A stretch of DNA of 13,014 nt from an uncultured Campylobacter sp. (GCF_938030785.1 NZ_CALHIK010000050.1:1-13014); one strand, 5' to 3'. Shown: positions 1-6,633, counted from the first letter of the stretch. A program made the numbers and translations. Notes: a model not told the origin generated them from the letters alone.

Positions 1-89
1 TTTAAAATTTTACGTATAATTCCGCTCGGGCTAGGTCGTCGTAAAATTTCATGAAATTTTATAGCGGCAAAACACGGTGCCAAAACAAG

Positions 90-119
90 GGCACAATTTC
101 AAATTAAAATTTATGTGCC
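90..119. repeat. Inverted repeat with AAATTT-rich loop
   Basis: GGCACA at 90-95 pairs with TGTGCC at 114-119 across an 18-nt A+T-rich loop. The loop core, ATTTCAAATTAAAATTT, is nearly identical (one substitution) to the sequence spanning a second hairpin at 179-201, so the two appear to be diverged copies of one element. There is no T-run that would make it a standard terminator. Confidence 0.55.
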
Positions 120-178
120 GTTAGTGTAAATATAGAGCCAATTTTGTAGCGTTAAATTCTTTTTAGCGCGTAGGTGCT

Positions 179-201
179 GCAAATTTCAAACTAAAATTTG
201 C
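179..201. repeat. Second copy of the AAATTT hairpin element
   Basis: GCAAATTT at 179-186 is perfectly complementary to AAATTTGC at 194-201 with a 7-nt loop CAAACTA. The core ATTTCAAACTAAAATTT repeats, with a single change, the loop of the hairpin at 90-119. No T-run follows on either strand. Confidence 0.55.
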
Positions 202-227
202 GCCTGATCACGACGCCGTATGTTTTA

Positions 228-390
228 GCCGCGTAAAATTATGCCGCGTAAAAATTTTATCTAGCGAAATTCTGTCTCGCAAAATTCTATCTCGTAGAAT
301 TTTAATTTGCCGCGCTCAAATTTTACCCGCCGCTTTAAATTTATACCGCAGCGCCTAAATTTCTCCCGCTCGTCGCGCTTTACCCAAATT
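228..390. repeat. Degenerate tandem AAATTT units (15-19 bp)
   Basis: Reading rightward, the sequence splits into successive units that begin with a C/G-rich word (GCCGCG, CTCG, CCGC) and end in an A4T4-like core. Examples are GCCGCGTAAAATTAT (228-242), GCCGCGTAAAAATTTTAT (243-260), CTAGCGAAATTCTGT (261-275) and CTCGCAAAATTCTAT (276-290), followed by longer units of 18-19 bp to about 364. Unit length is not constant and identity is partial, so this is a decayed tandem array or a strongly biased spacer. It is not a CRISPR array. Confidence 0.5.
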
Positions 391-402
391 TATATTTAGT
401 TG

Positions 403-411
403 TTGTAAAAT
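403..411 (+). promoter_or_regulatory. Probable -10 region of the argD operon
   Basis: TTGTAAAAT at 403-411 contains a TAAAAT hexamer resembling the sigma-70 -10 box of Campylobacter, where a -35 box is usually weak or absent; none is obvious here. It lies 32 bp upstream of the first gene of the operon. The same TTGTAAAAT word sits upstream of the transporter gene at 5819. Confidence 0.4.
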
Positions 412-443
412 GCGTTTTTAAAAGGATTTTAGCGGTTTGTGAT

Positions 444-1061
444 ATGAGTATTTTAGAGTTTACGGAGTGCATAGGCATCGCTTCGGCGGCGCTTAGCGGG
501 TTTTTATTCGGCGTAAAGAAGGGCTGCGATTGGCTTGGGATCTTTATCGCGGCGTTTTTGACGGCGCTTGGCGGCGGGATCATGCGCGACACCTTGGTAA
601 GCCGCGAGATCTACTCGTTCACGCACTACGCGCCCGTAACCATCGTGCTCGCGGTAAGTGTCGTAGCCATTTTTGCCAAACTTTACGAGAATCGCGATTT
701 GGAGGGTAAATTTTTATTTATTCTAACCGATGCGATCGACGTCGTAAGCTTTTCGATCGTAGGGGCGATGGTTGCGCTAAGCTATAATCATAACGTTTTT
801 GGTGTGGTGCTGATCGCGTTTTGCAACGGCGTGGGCGGCGGCATCTTGCGCGACGTGCTGCTGAACGAAGTGCCGTGGTTTTTGCGCACCGGGCTTTACG
901 GCACTATAAGTATGGGTGTAGGTTTTATATATTTCGTGCTTGATGGGTTGGGGCTTAGCGGCGCCTTTTCGGTGATTATTTTGCTGGTTTTGGGGGTTGC
1001 GTTTCGCATGGTGGCTTATTACAAATCTTGGCATCTGCCTAAAGTGGAGTACAAACAATGA
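444..1061 (+). CDS. TRIC/UPF0126 (YicG-like) membrane protein
   Basis: Integral inner-membrane protein of the bacterial TRIC (trimeric intracellular cation channel) family, called UPF0126 or glycine transporter domain in Pfam (PF03458). Structurally studied prokaryotic relatives are potassium-permeable channels; the true substrate here is not known. The 205 residues show the internal duplication typical of the family: the first repeat carries GGGIMRD at residues 43-49 and the second GGGILRD at 131-137. About seven hydrophobic segments fill the length, which is normal for the family. It is the first gene of the operon and its TGA overlaps the argD start by 4 bp (ATGA). The start is slightly odd: the best purine-rich site (AAAGGA, 421-426) is 17 nt upstream of the ATG, farther than usual, but no in-frame start lies closer to it. 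Family call firm, function inferred. Confidence 0.88.
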   Translation: MSILEFTECIGIASAALSGFLFGVKKGCDWLGIFIAAFLTALGGGIMRDTLVSREIYSFTHYAPVTIVLAVSVVAIFAKLYENRDLEGKFLFILTDAIDVVSFSIVGAMVALSYNHNVFGVVLIAFCNGVGGGILRDVLLNEVPWFLRTGLYGTISMGVGFIYFVLDGLGLSGAFSVIILLVLGVAFRMVAYYKSWHLPKVEYKQ

Positions 1062-2227
1062 ACTATTTAATGGATAATTTCGCGCGCGTAAACGTAGCGC
1101 TGGTAAGAGGCGAGGGCTCGATAGTCTATGACGAAATGGGCAAGGACTACGTGGATTTCGGCGCAGGCATCGGCGTAAACTGCCTGGGGCACGCAAATGA
1201 AATCGTGCTGGAAGCGATCGGCACGCAAGCTGCGCAGATCATCCACGGCTCGAATATCTATAGAATTCTGCCTCAAGAAGCCCTGGCTCAAAAGATTAGC
1301 GAGCTTTTAGGGTACCGTACATACGCGGTGTTTTGCAACTCGGGCGCGGAGGCTAACGAAGCGGCGATCAAAATGGCGCGCAAATACGGCACCGTAAACT
1401 TCCCTAATAAAAAATTTGAAATTCTAACTCTGCGAAATTCCTTCCACGGCCGCACGCTAGCGACGCTGCAAGCTACCGGGCAGGAAAAATTTCATCCGGA
1501 AATTTTTGCCCCCTATATGCCCGGGTTTAAATTTTTCGACGATATCGAGGATATCATCGCGCACATCGATGAAAACAGCGTCGCCGTGATGATCGAGCTA
1601 GTCCAGGGCGAGGGCGGCATTAAACCTCTGGATAAGGCTAGCGTGCAAAAGCTGGCGGCTGTTTTGAAAGAGAAAAAGCTGCTTTTAATCACCGACGAGG
1701 TGCAGTGCGGCGTATATCGCACGGGCGAGTTTGCGACGTCGCAAATTTACGACATCCGCCCCGACATCATCACCTTTGCCAAAGGGCTTGCGGGCGGCGT
1801 GCCGATCGGCGCGTGCGTGGCGCAGCAAAACATTTTCGCTCCGGGCGAGCACGGCAGCACCTTCGGCGGTAACTTTTTGGCGACCTCTACGGCGCTTGCG
1901 GTGCTTTCGCAGCTTCAGTTTTTAAAAGCGAGCGGCAAGCTTGATAAGACTATAAAAAGATTTATCAAAAAACTAGACGGGCTCGCCGCAGACTATCCTA
2001 GCCTGATCGAAAAGCGCGTGGGGCTCGGCCTGATGCAAGGCCTCGTGCTGCGCGATGAAAAAAATCTGGGCGAGATTTTTAACAAAGCCCTGCAAAACGG
2101 ACTTTTGATCCTAAAATCCGGCAAGCGCACCCTTAGATTTTTGCCTGCGCTAAATATCAAAAAACCGGAGATTAAAGAGGGCTTCGCGCGCCTGCGCAAG
2201 AGCTTGGACGAGATAGTGCGGGCGTGA
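1058..2227 (+). CDS. argD: Acetylornithine aminotransferase ArgD
   Basis: PLP-dependent class III aminotransferase that converts N-acetylglutamate semialdehyde to N-acetylornithine in cytosolic arginine biosynthesis; bacterial ArgD often also serves as succinyldiaminopimelate aminotransferase for lysine and peptidoglycan. The 389 residues match normal ArgD length. Visible hallmarks are the phosphate-binding SGAEANE at 95-101, the NSFHGRTLATL block from 127, the cofactor-contacting D213 in TDEVQCG, the Schiff-base lysine K242 in FAKGLAGGVPIG, and HGSTFGGN at 265-272. The start at 1058 overlaps the upstream stop by 4 bp; an in-frame ATG at 1070 is an alternative, but family proteins commonly carry the MNYLMD-type N terminus. 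The next gene starts within its stop (GTGA). No other arginine gene is in the window, so argD is separated from the rest of the pathway here. Confidence 0.96.
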   Translation: MNYLMDNFARVNVALVRGEGSIVYDEMGKDYVDFGAGIGVNCLGHANEIVLEAIGTQAAQIIHGSNIYRILPQEALAQKISELLGYRTYAVFCNSGAEANEAAIKMARKYGTVNFPNKKFEILTLRNSFHGRTLATLQATGQEKFHPEIFAPYMPGFKFFDDIEDIIAHIDENSVAVMIELVQGEGGIKPLDKASVQKLAAVLKEKKLLLITDEVQCGVYRTGEFATSQIYDIRPDIITFAKGLAGGVPIGACVAQQNIFAPGEHGSTFGGNFLATSTALAVLSQLQFLKASGKLDKTIKRFIKKLDGLAADYPSLIEKRVGLGLMQGLVLRDEKNLGEIFNKALQNGLLILKSGKRTLRFLPALNIKKPEIKEGFARLRKSLDEIVRA

Positions 2228-3315
2228 AATTTAGCGATTTTTTCGAGGGCTGGCTAAACGAGAGCTACTACGCAAATGCCGCTAGAATCGGCAAGAGCGG
2301 CGATTTTTACACTGCCGTGAGCGTAGGAAGCTTTTTTGGGATATGCATCGCGCGCGAAATTTTACGCCTAAGCGCGGATTTTTGCGCGACGCAAGAGTTA
2401 AGCTTAGACGCGGCGGCGAACCCAGATAGGTCGCGGCAAAACCTTGCGGCGAGCGAGCTAAATTTAGACGCTGCGCCTGCAAAAAAGTCGCAAAATAGCG
2501 CCAAAATCGCTATCGTAGAGATCGGCTCGCACGACGGGCGGCTGCTTTGCGATATAGCGCAAGCTATCTTTACGCTGGGCGGTGCGGCGGCGCTTGATAA
2601 ATTTAGCTTTGCGATTATCGAGCCGCACGAGCGCCTGCGCGAGCTGCAGCGGGCGAGCTTTGCGGAGAGCTTCGGCGACGAGATCGTGCTAAAGCACTTT
2701 GCAAGCGTACACGAGGCGAAATTTAAAGATGCGATCTTTGTGGCAAACGAGCTTTTCGACGCCTTTAAATGCGAGGCGGTGGACGGCGAAAATATGCTTT
2801 TTGTAAAGAGCGGCGCGGTAAAATTTGCCCCCATAAAAGAACGCGAAATTTTGACCCTCGCACGCAGATTCGGCATATCGCGCGGCGAAATCCCGATCGG
2901 ATACTTTCGCTTCGCGCGCGAAATTTGTGCCAGCGCGCAGCGGTTTTATTTCATCGCCTTTGATTACGGACAGATGGGCTCTAGCGGCGATTTTAGCCTG
3001 CGAATTTACCGAAATCACGAAGTTTTTAGCTTCTTTGAGGTGCAAAACTTGAGCGATTTTTACGGCAAAAGCGATCTTACCTACGACGTAAATTTTGAAA
3101 TTTTACGCGCGGCGTTTGAGGACGCGGGCGCCGTGACGACGGATTTTAAAAGACAGATCGCGGCTTTGATAGACTTCGGCGCGGTCCAGCTTTTAGAGCT
3201 TTTTATGCAAAAAAGCGGCGAGAAGGGCTATCGCAACGCGCTTTTGCAGTTCAATCACCTGCGCGCGGAGTTTGGCGAGAAGTTTAAGATGATAAAATTT
3301 AAAAAGGGGCTTTGA
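2224..3315 (+). CDS. MidA/NDUFAF7-type SAM-dependent methyltransferase
   Basis: Member of COG1565/PF02636, SAM-dependent methyltransferases. The mitochondrial homologue NDUFAF7 methylates an arginine of a complex I subunit; bacterial targets are mostly undefined. In its 363 residues I see the N-terminal GDFYTAVSVGSFFG (26-39), the SAM-binding motif I IVEIGSHDGRLL (97-108), the family signature VANELFDAF (173-181), FDYGQMG (246-252) and DLTYDVNF (284-291). Between the N-terminal helix and motif I lies an Ala/Ser/Asn-rich insertion (about residues 57-94) that contains an in-frame 60-bp-spaced duplication, ELSLDAA and ELNLDAA; it is probably a surface loop. The start is GTG inside the argD stop (4-bp overlap), which implies translational coupling. 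The family is clear, the substrate in this organism is unknown. Confidence 0.87.
   Translation: MKFSDFFEGWLNESYYANAARIGKSGDFYTAVSVGSFFGICIAREILRLSADFCATQELSLDAAANPDRSRQNLAASELNLDAAPAKKSQNSAKIAIVEIGSHDGRLLCDIAQAIFTLGGAAALDKFSFAIIEPHERLRELQRASFAESFGDEIVLKHFASVHEAKFKDAIFVANELFDAFKCEAVDGENMLFVKSGAVKFAPIKEREILTLARRFGISRGEIPIGYFRFAREICASAQRFYFIAFDYGQMGSSGDFSLRIYRNHEVFSFFEVQNLSDFYGKSDLTYDVNFEILRAAFEDAGAVTTDFKRQIAALIDFGAVQLLELFMQKSGEKGYRNALLQFNHLRAEFGEKFKMIKFKKGL
2395..2477 (+). repeat. In-frame imperfect repeat inside the methyltransferase gene
   Basis: Two 23-bp copies, 2395-2417 and 2455-2477, start exactly 60 bp apart and match at 18 of 23 positions. They encode ELSLDAAA and ELNLDAAP. The second copy contains GCTAAATTTAGA (2457-2468), a 12-mer that also occurs exactly in two spacers of this window (8050-8061 and 10412-10423). 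It lies in the part of the protein that is not conserved in the family. Confidence 0.6.
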
Positions 3316-3641
3316 TGAAAGCTTTTATCGATTGCGACTGCGAAATTTTGCAAAAGACGCTGGAGCTATTTTTGAAGGACCATACCGTAAGCGCGCAGGA
3401 TTGCGACTTTGTGATAAGCGATGAGCCGGAAAGCTCGGCAAAACCGCTATTTTTGATCGGCGAGGGCGGAGATTTGGCGCTACCGTTCTCAAAGAATACT
3501 CTGCTATCGAAGTTAGAAGATTTTCAAGGCTCGCTAAAGCAGGATCTTAGCGAATACGACGCGGCGGAAGAGGAAATTTGTGCGCTGTTTGATGAGTTTA
3601 AGGCAAGAATTATCGAAATTTTAAGAAGACAAAATGGCTAA
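3315..3641 (+). CDS. Small acidic conserved-operon protein, function unknown
   Basis: I do not recognise a family. The product is 108 residues if the ATG at 3315 is used; a TTG three bases earlier is in frame, but the ATG is preferred because it forms the TGATG stop-start overlap with the upstream gene and sits 6 nt after AAAGGGG (3303-3309). The protein is acidic, with no signal peptide or membrane segment. It has a Cys/Asp-rich N terminus (AFIDCDCEIL), a QDCDFVISDEP stretch, a central GEGGDLALPFSKNTLLSKLEDF segment and a predicted C-terminal helix ending in EILRRQNG. Its 3' end overlaps rsmD by 8 bp. Tight overlap on both sides argues that it is a real, co-translated gene. It might act with one of the methyltransferases beside it, but that is only positional inference. 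Confidence 0.8.
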   Translation: MKAFIDCDCEILQKTLELFLKDHTVSAQDCDFVISDEPESSAKPLFLIGEGGDLALPFSKNTLLSKLEDFQGSLKQDLSEYDAAEEEICALFDEFKARIIEILRRQNG

Positions 3642-4311
3642 ATTTTCCAAACCCGCCGGCACGCTCTTTACGCAAATTTCAAGCGGCATTTATAAGGGCA
3701 AAAAGCTCGCTCTGCCCGCACTTTCGAGCACGCGCAGCACGAAAAGCATCGTAAAGGGTTCGTTTTTCGATACTTGGCGGGCGGAGTTGCGCGGCGCGGC
3801 GTTTATCGAGTGCTTCGGCGGTAGCGGCGCGATGGCGCTTGAAGCGCTAAGTAACGGCGCAAAAAACGTTTATGCGATCGAAAAGGACGCTGCGGCGCAT
3901 AAGATAATGCAGAAAAATTTCGAGCTTTTCGGGCTCGGCGCAAATGCGATTTTGGGCGATTGCTTCGAGCGACTGAGCGAAATTTTGCATGAGCTACAAG
4001 CGGATATGAACGGACGCTCTGCCGCAAATTCTAGCGGAAGCCATACCGTAAATTCCGGCGAAAATTCCGTCTCCGATCCCGCGCGCAGAGTGTTTGTTTA
4101 TCTGGATCCGCCGTTTGCGATCAGGCAGGGTTTTGGTGGGATTTACGAGCGGGTGCTGGTGCTGATAGCACGCCTGGGTTCCGCACAGTGCGAGCTGCTA
4201 ATCGCGATCGAGCATATGAGCGAGCTTGAGCTGCCGCCTAAAATCGGTGATTTCGCGCTGCTTAAATCGCGCAAATTCGGCGCTACGACGATGAGCTACT
4301 ACGCAAGATGA
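3634..4311 (+). CDS. rsmD: 16S rRNA (guanine966-N2)-methyltransferase RsmD
   Basis: SAM-dependent methyltransferase of the RsmD family (PF03602), which modifies G966 (E. coli numbering) of 16S rRNA during 30S assembly. The order of elements is typical: an RNA-contacting N-terminal part with ISSGIYKGKKLALPA and STRSTKSIVKGSFFDTW (31-48), motif I FIECFGGSGAMALEALSNGA (57-76), AIEKD (81-85), and the catalytic motif IV DPPF (158-161) in VFVYLDPPFA. It is 225 residues, longer than typical (about 180-200), because of a Ser/Asn/Gly-rich segment at about residues 123-151, just before motif IV, with repeats resembling spacer DNA. It starts 8 bp before the upstream stop and its own TGA overlaps the next ATG by 4 bp. 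Assignment firm; the exact G966 specificity is by family. Confidence 0.93.
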   Translation: MAKFSKPAGTLFTQISSGIYKGKKLALPALSSTRSTKSIVKGSFFDTWRAELRGAAFIECFGGSGAMALEALSNGAKNVYAIEKDAAAHKIMQKNFELFGLGANAILGDCFERLSEILHELQADMNGRSAANSSGSHTVNSGENSVSDPARRVFVYLDPPFAIRQGFGGIYERVLVLIARLGSAQCELLIAIEHMSELELPPKIGDFALLKSRKFGATTMSYYAR

Positions 4312-5075
4312 AAAGCTTAAAGCAAATTTTAGATTACTACGCCGATTTGAAAAATTGCGACGCGGATCTTTTCGGCGCGCCCGATCCGCTGCAGGTCGCA
4401 AAGGAACATCGAAACGACGTCGCGGCGCTTATCTGCGCGCTGTTTGCTTACGGGAGCGCGGCTCAAATTTTAAAATTTCTCCGCTCGCTTGATTTTTCGC
4501 TTTTGGACGCGAGCGATGAGCGCATAGCAGCGGAGCTTGCGGGCAAAAAATATAGATTTCAAAGCTCGCGCGACGTCGCTGAAATTTTTATAACTTTAAA
4601 GCGGCTTAAAAACAGCCTTAGCATCGAGGAGAGCGTGCTTTGCGGTATGCAAAAAAGCGGACGGATCGAGGATGGGATAAATTTTTTAATCAGCGAGATT
4701 TACAAATTAAATCCCTACCGCAGTCCGGGGTATGAGTTTTTTTTCGGGCGCGGCTTCTCGCAAAAGCCCACATCGCCGTATAAGCGCTACAATCTTTTCC
4801 TGCGCTGGGCGGTGCGCGACAGCGACATCGATCTGGGGCTGTACAAAAAGATCGAAAAATCGCGCCTCCTCACCCCGCTCGATACCCACACGCACAAAGT
4901 TTCGCTTAAGCTTGGGCTGATCGATCGCAAGAGTTACGATTTCGAGGCGGTTTTACAGCTTACGCAAAGCTTAAGACGCTTCGATCCGAGCGACCCCATC
5001 AAATACGACTTCGCGCTGTACCGCCTCGGGCAGAGCGGCGAGATAGATAAAATTTTACCTTCACTGCTTGATTAA
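4308..5075 (+). CDS. TIGR02757 / DUF2400 family protein
   Basis: The sequence matches the widespread TIGR02757 (PF09674, DUF2400) family, whose function is not established. The 255 residues are a normal length. Family signatures in order are the N-terminal ALICALFAYGSAAQILKFL (40-58), YKRYNLFLRWAVRD (158-171) followed by IDLGLY, LDTHTHKVSLKLGL (191-204) and DPIKYDFALYRLGQSG (229-244). The pattern LDxHxxxVxxxLGL and the C-terminal DPxKYDFALxxLG resemble the alpha-helical arrangement of HhH-type DNA glycosylases, so a DNA- or nucleic-acid-related role is plausible but unproven. It ends the six-gene operon, starting within the rsmD stop codon. Only 8 bp separate its TAA from the stop of the convergent gene on the other strand, leaving no room for a dedicated terminator between them. 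Confidence 0.9.
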   Translation: MKSLKQILDYYADLKNCDADLFGAPDPLQVAKEHRNDVAALICALFAYGSAAQILKFLRSLDFSLLDASDERIAAELAGKKYRFQSSRDVAEIFITLKRLKNSLSIEESVLCGMQKSGRIEDGINFLISEIYKLNPYRSPGYEFFFGRGFSQKPTSPYKRYNLFLRWAVRDSDIDLGLYKKIEKSRLLTPLDTHTHKVSLKLGLIDRKSYDFEAVLQLTQSLRRFDPSDPIKYDFALYRLGQSGEIDKILPSLLD

Positions 5076-5083
5076 TTCTAGCT

Positions 5084-5707
5084 TTAATTGCACATACCGA
5101 ATGGACCAAAACACTCAGAGAATAATCTATTCTTTTGAATTATATTTTCTCCTGGATAGATAATAATTTCGTGTCCTTGCTTTTGCCAGATTTGTCCATT
5201 TTTTGCGCTTATGGTAGATACATCTAAGTGAGCTGTTGAGCCATAGACTAAATATATTTTATCAAATATATCACTATAGCCTAGATAATGAAAAAACGGC
5301 GCTGCAAACGTGATCTTTTTGAATTTCGTTAGATTGCTATCTTGAGCGACACAATTGGATTTATTGGAGGGTTTGTAGCCGTTTTCAATGAGCTTCTTTT
5401 CTGTTATGCCATTGGTAGAATTTAACTTTACATAATGAACATAGCAGATTTCATCTATACTATCTGCGGCATTTGGTTGAATTTTTCTACGATATAAAAG
5501 CAATCCATCCATATCTGCATTATCTGTTAAAGCATTGAGTTCCTCAAAATTATTATTCTTTACATTCCAAAAATCGCCATACGGCTTTAAATAAATTCCT
5601 GCTATAGCCAATGCTATTATTAATATGATGATTGCTCCTGAAATAGATACGCTTATGATGAAAATTTTTAAAATTAGATCGATGATTTTTTTGAAACCAT
5701 TATTCAT
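5084..5707 (-). CDS. AT-rich single-span membrane protein, unknown function
   Basis: I do not recognise a family. The 207-residue product begins with a short basic N terminus (MNNGFKKII) and a long hydrophobic segment at about residues 13-40, so it is probably anchored in the inner membrane with the remainder outside the cytoplasm. That remainder is polar, has Cys residues at ICYVHYV, SNCVAQ and the C-terminal CFGPFGMCN, and may form disulfides. A sampled stretch is about 30% G+C, against clearly higher values in neighbouring genes, and AAA/AAT/ATT codons prevail, which suggests acquisition by transfer. The start is well supported: AAGGA lies just upstream and a textbook extended -10 (TGCTATAAT, 5729-5737) precedes it by a short leader. 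It has its own promoter and is convergent with the preceding operon. Confidence 0.82.
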   Translation of the reverse strand: MNNGFKKIIDLILKIFIISVSISGAIIILIIALAIAGIYLKPYGDFWNVKNNNFEELNALTDNADMDGLLLYRRKIQPNAADSIDEICYVHYVKLNSTNGITEKKLIENGYKPSNKSNCVAQDSNLTKFKKITFAAPFFHYLGYSDIFDKIYLVYGSTAHLDVSTISAKNGQIWQKQGHEIIIYPGENIIQKNRLFSECFGPFGMCN

Positions 5708-5728
5708 TCTTTATCCTTATTTTTTACT

Positions 5729-5737
5729 ATTATAGCA
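5729..5737 (-). promoter_or_regulatory. Extended -10 promoter of the AT-rich gene
   Basis: Read on the minus strand this is TGCTATAAT, an exact extended -10 (TGnTATAAT). No TTGACA-like -35 is seen at the usual distance, as is normal for Campylobacter. It would start transcription about 15 nt before the ATG at 5707. It lies in the 111-bp divergent spacer shared with the transporter gene at 5819. Confidence 0.7.
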
Positions 5738-5765
5738 TACGATTTGCTATTGCGATGTACGGCGG

Positions 5766-5794
5766 TTAAAATTTAAGTTCACCTTTTGTAAAAT
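5766..5794 (+). promoter_or_regulatory. Possible promoter of the TSUP transporter gene
   Basis: TAAAAT at 5789-5794, preceded by TTG, could be the -10 box; TTAAAA at 5766-5771 is 17 bp upstream as a weak -35 candidate. A strong AAAAAAGGA ribosome binding site follows at 5805-5813. The call rests on sequence resemblance only. Confidence 0.35.
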
Positions 5795-5818
5795 ATTGGA
5801 AATTAAAAAAGGACAAAA

Positions 5819-6580
5819 ATGGAGCTTGAGCTTTGGCAGTTCGCGGTGCTTTTTGCGGCGGCGTTTTTCGGCGGATTTATCGACTCGATCGCGGGCGGCG
5901 GCGGGCTGATCTCGCTGCCTGCGCTGCTTGCCGTGGGCATTCCGCCGCATGTAGCGATCGCCACAAATAGATTTCAAGGCAGCTTCGGAAGCTTCACCGC
6001 CGCTTTAAATTTCATCCGCAAGGGCTATGTCGATGCAGCGGAGATCTTGCGCGGCGTGATTTTTACGTTCGTAGGCGGGCTCGTCGGCGCTTATGTCCTG
6101 CTCCTAATCGATGCGAAATTCCTAAACTACCTCATTCCGATCCTGCTGCTGGCGCTTTTATTTTATATGATTTTTTCGCCGAATCTAGGCGAAGCGCCCG
6201 CAAGGCCCAAGATGTCAAAAAAGAGCTTTTACGCGATTTTTGGGCTTGTTTTGGGGTTTTACGACGGATTTTTCGGCCCGGGTACGGGCTCGTTTTGGAC
6301 GTTTGCGCTGGTTGGAATTTTAGGGCTATATATGAAAAAGGCGGTCGCACACACTAAAGTTTTAAATTTCACCTCAAACATCGTCTCTTTGGGCGTTTTT
6401 ATCATCGGCGGGCAAATTTTATGGCTCGTCGGAGCGGTGATGGCGGTCGGACAGATCGCGGGCAGCTTCGCAGGCTCAAGCCTAGTGATGCGATGCGACG
6501 TGAAATTTGTGCGCAAGATGCTTCTATTCGTCGTTGCCGCCACGATTTTAAAGCTACTTTACGGGCTGATCGCAAGTTGA
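5819..6580 (+). CDS. TSUP-family (TauE/SafE, YfcA-like) membrane transporter
   Basis: Polytopic inner-membrane protein of the TSUP family (PF01925), whose characterised members move sulfur-containing or small organic anions such as sulfite, sulfoacetate or taurine-derived compounds; the substrate here cannot be read from sequence. The 253 residues contain the two family half-repeat signatures: FFGGFIDSIAGGGGLISLPA (16-35) and LGFYDGFFGPGTGSFW (145-160), each at the start of a four-helix bundle. GTGS and the DSIAGGGG stretch are highly conserved across the family. About eight hydrophobic segments are visible, interrupted by a basic cytoplasmic loop near 126-136 (PARPKMSKKS). The start is fixed by AAAAAAGGA 5 nt upstream. 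It is monocistronic as far as I can see, followed by an A+T-rich hairpin and a long spacer. Confidence 0.9.
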   Translation: MELELWQFAVLFAAAFFGGFIDSIAGGGGLISLPALLAVGIPPHVAIATNRFQGSFGSFTAALNFIRKGYVDAAEILRGVIFTFVGGLVGAYVLLLIDAKFLNYLIPILLLALLFYMIFSPNLGEAPARPKMSKKSFYAIFGLVLGFYDGFFGPGTGSFWTFALVGILGLYMKKAVAHTKVLNFTSNIVSLGVFIIGGQILWLVGAVMAVGQIAGSFAGSSLVMRCDVKFVRKMLLFVVAATILKLLYGLIAS

Positions 6581-6633
6581 TTACAGGACCGATTGAGGGC
6601 CGATCGCGGGTTAATTTCAAGCCAAAATCATAG

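Larger units (their letters stand above)
1..443. other. Gene-free leader region of the argD operon
   Basis: No convincing gene is visible on either strand; the only open frames are short and lack ribosome binding sites. The region is dominated by AAATTT, AAATTC and GAATTT words (about 15 by eye) set in G+C-rich linkers. It holds two related hairpins (90-119 and 179-201) and a run of degenerate 15-19 bp units (about 228-390), each described separately. The right end carries the likely promoter and ribosome binding site of the downstream operon. What lies to the left of the window is unknown, so the region could also include the 3' end signals of a preceding gene. Confidence 0.7.

Noticed and set aside
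777..1196. 139-codon antisense open frame across the TRIC/argD junction
   Set aside because: Arg/Pro/His-rich composition typical of shadow frames; both sense genes are well supported.
2307..2876. 189-codon open frame antisense to the methyltransferase gene
   Set aside because: The sense gene has clear family motifs; the antisense frame is a by-product of high G+C codon usage.
5084..5707. Insertion sequence or integron cassette around the AT-rich gene
   Set aside because: No terminal inverted repeats, target duplications, recombinase or attC-like structure could be seen at its borders.
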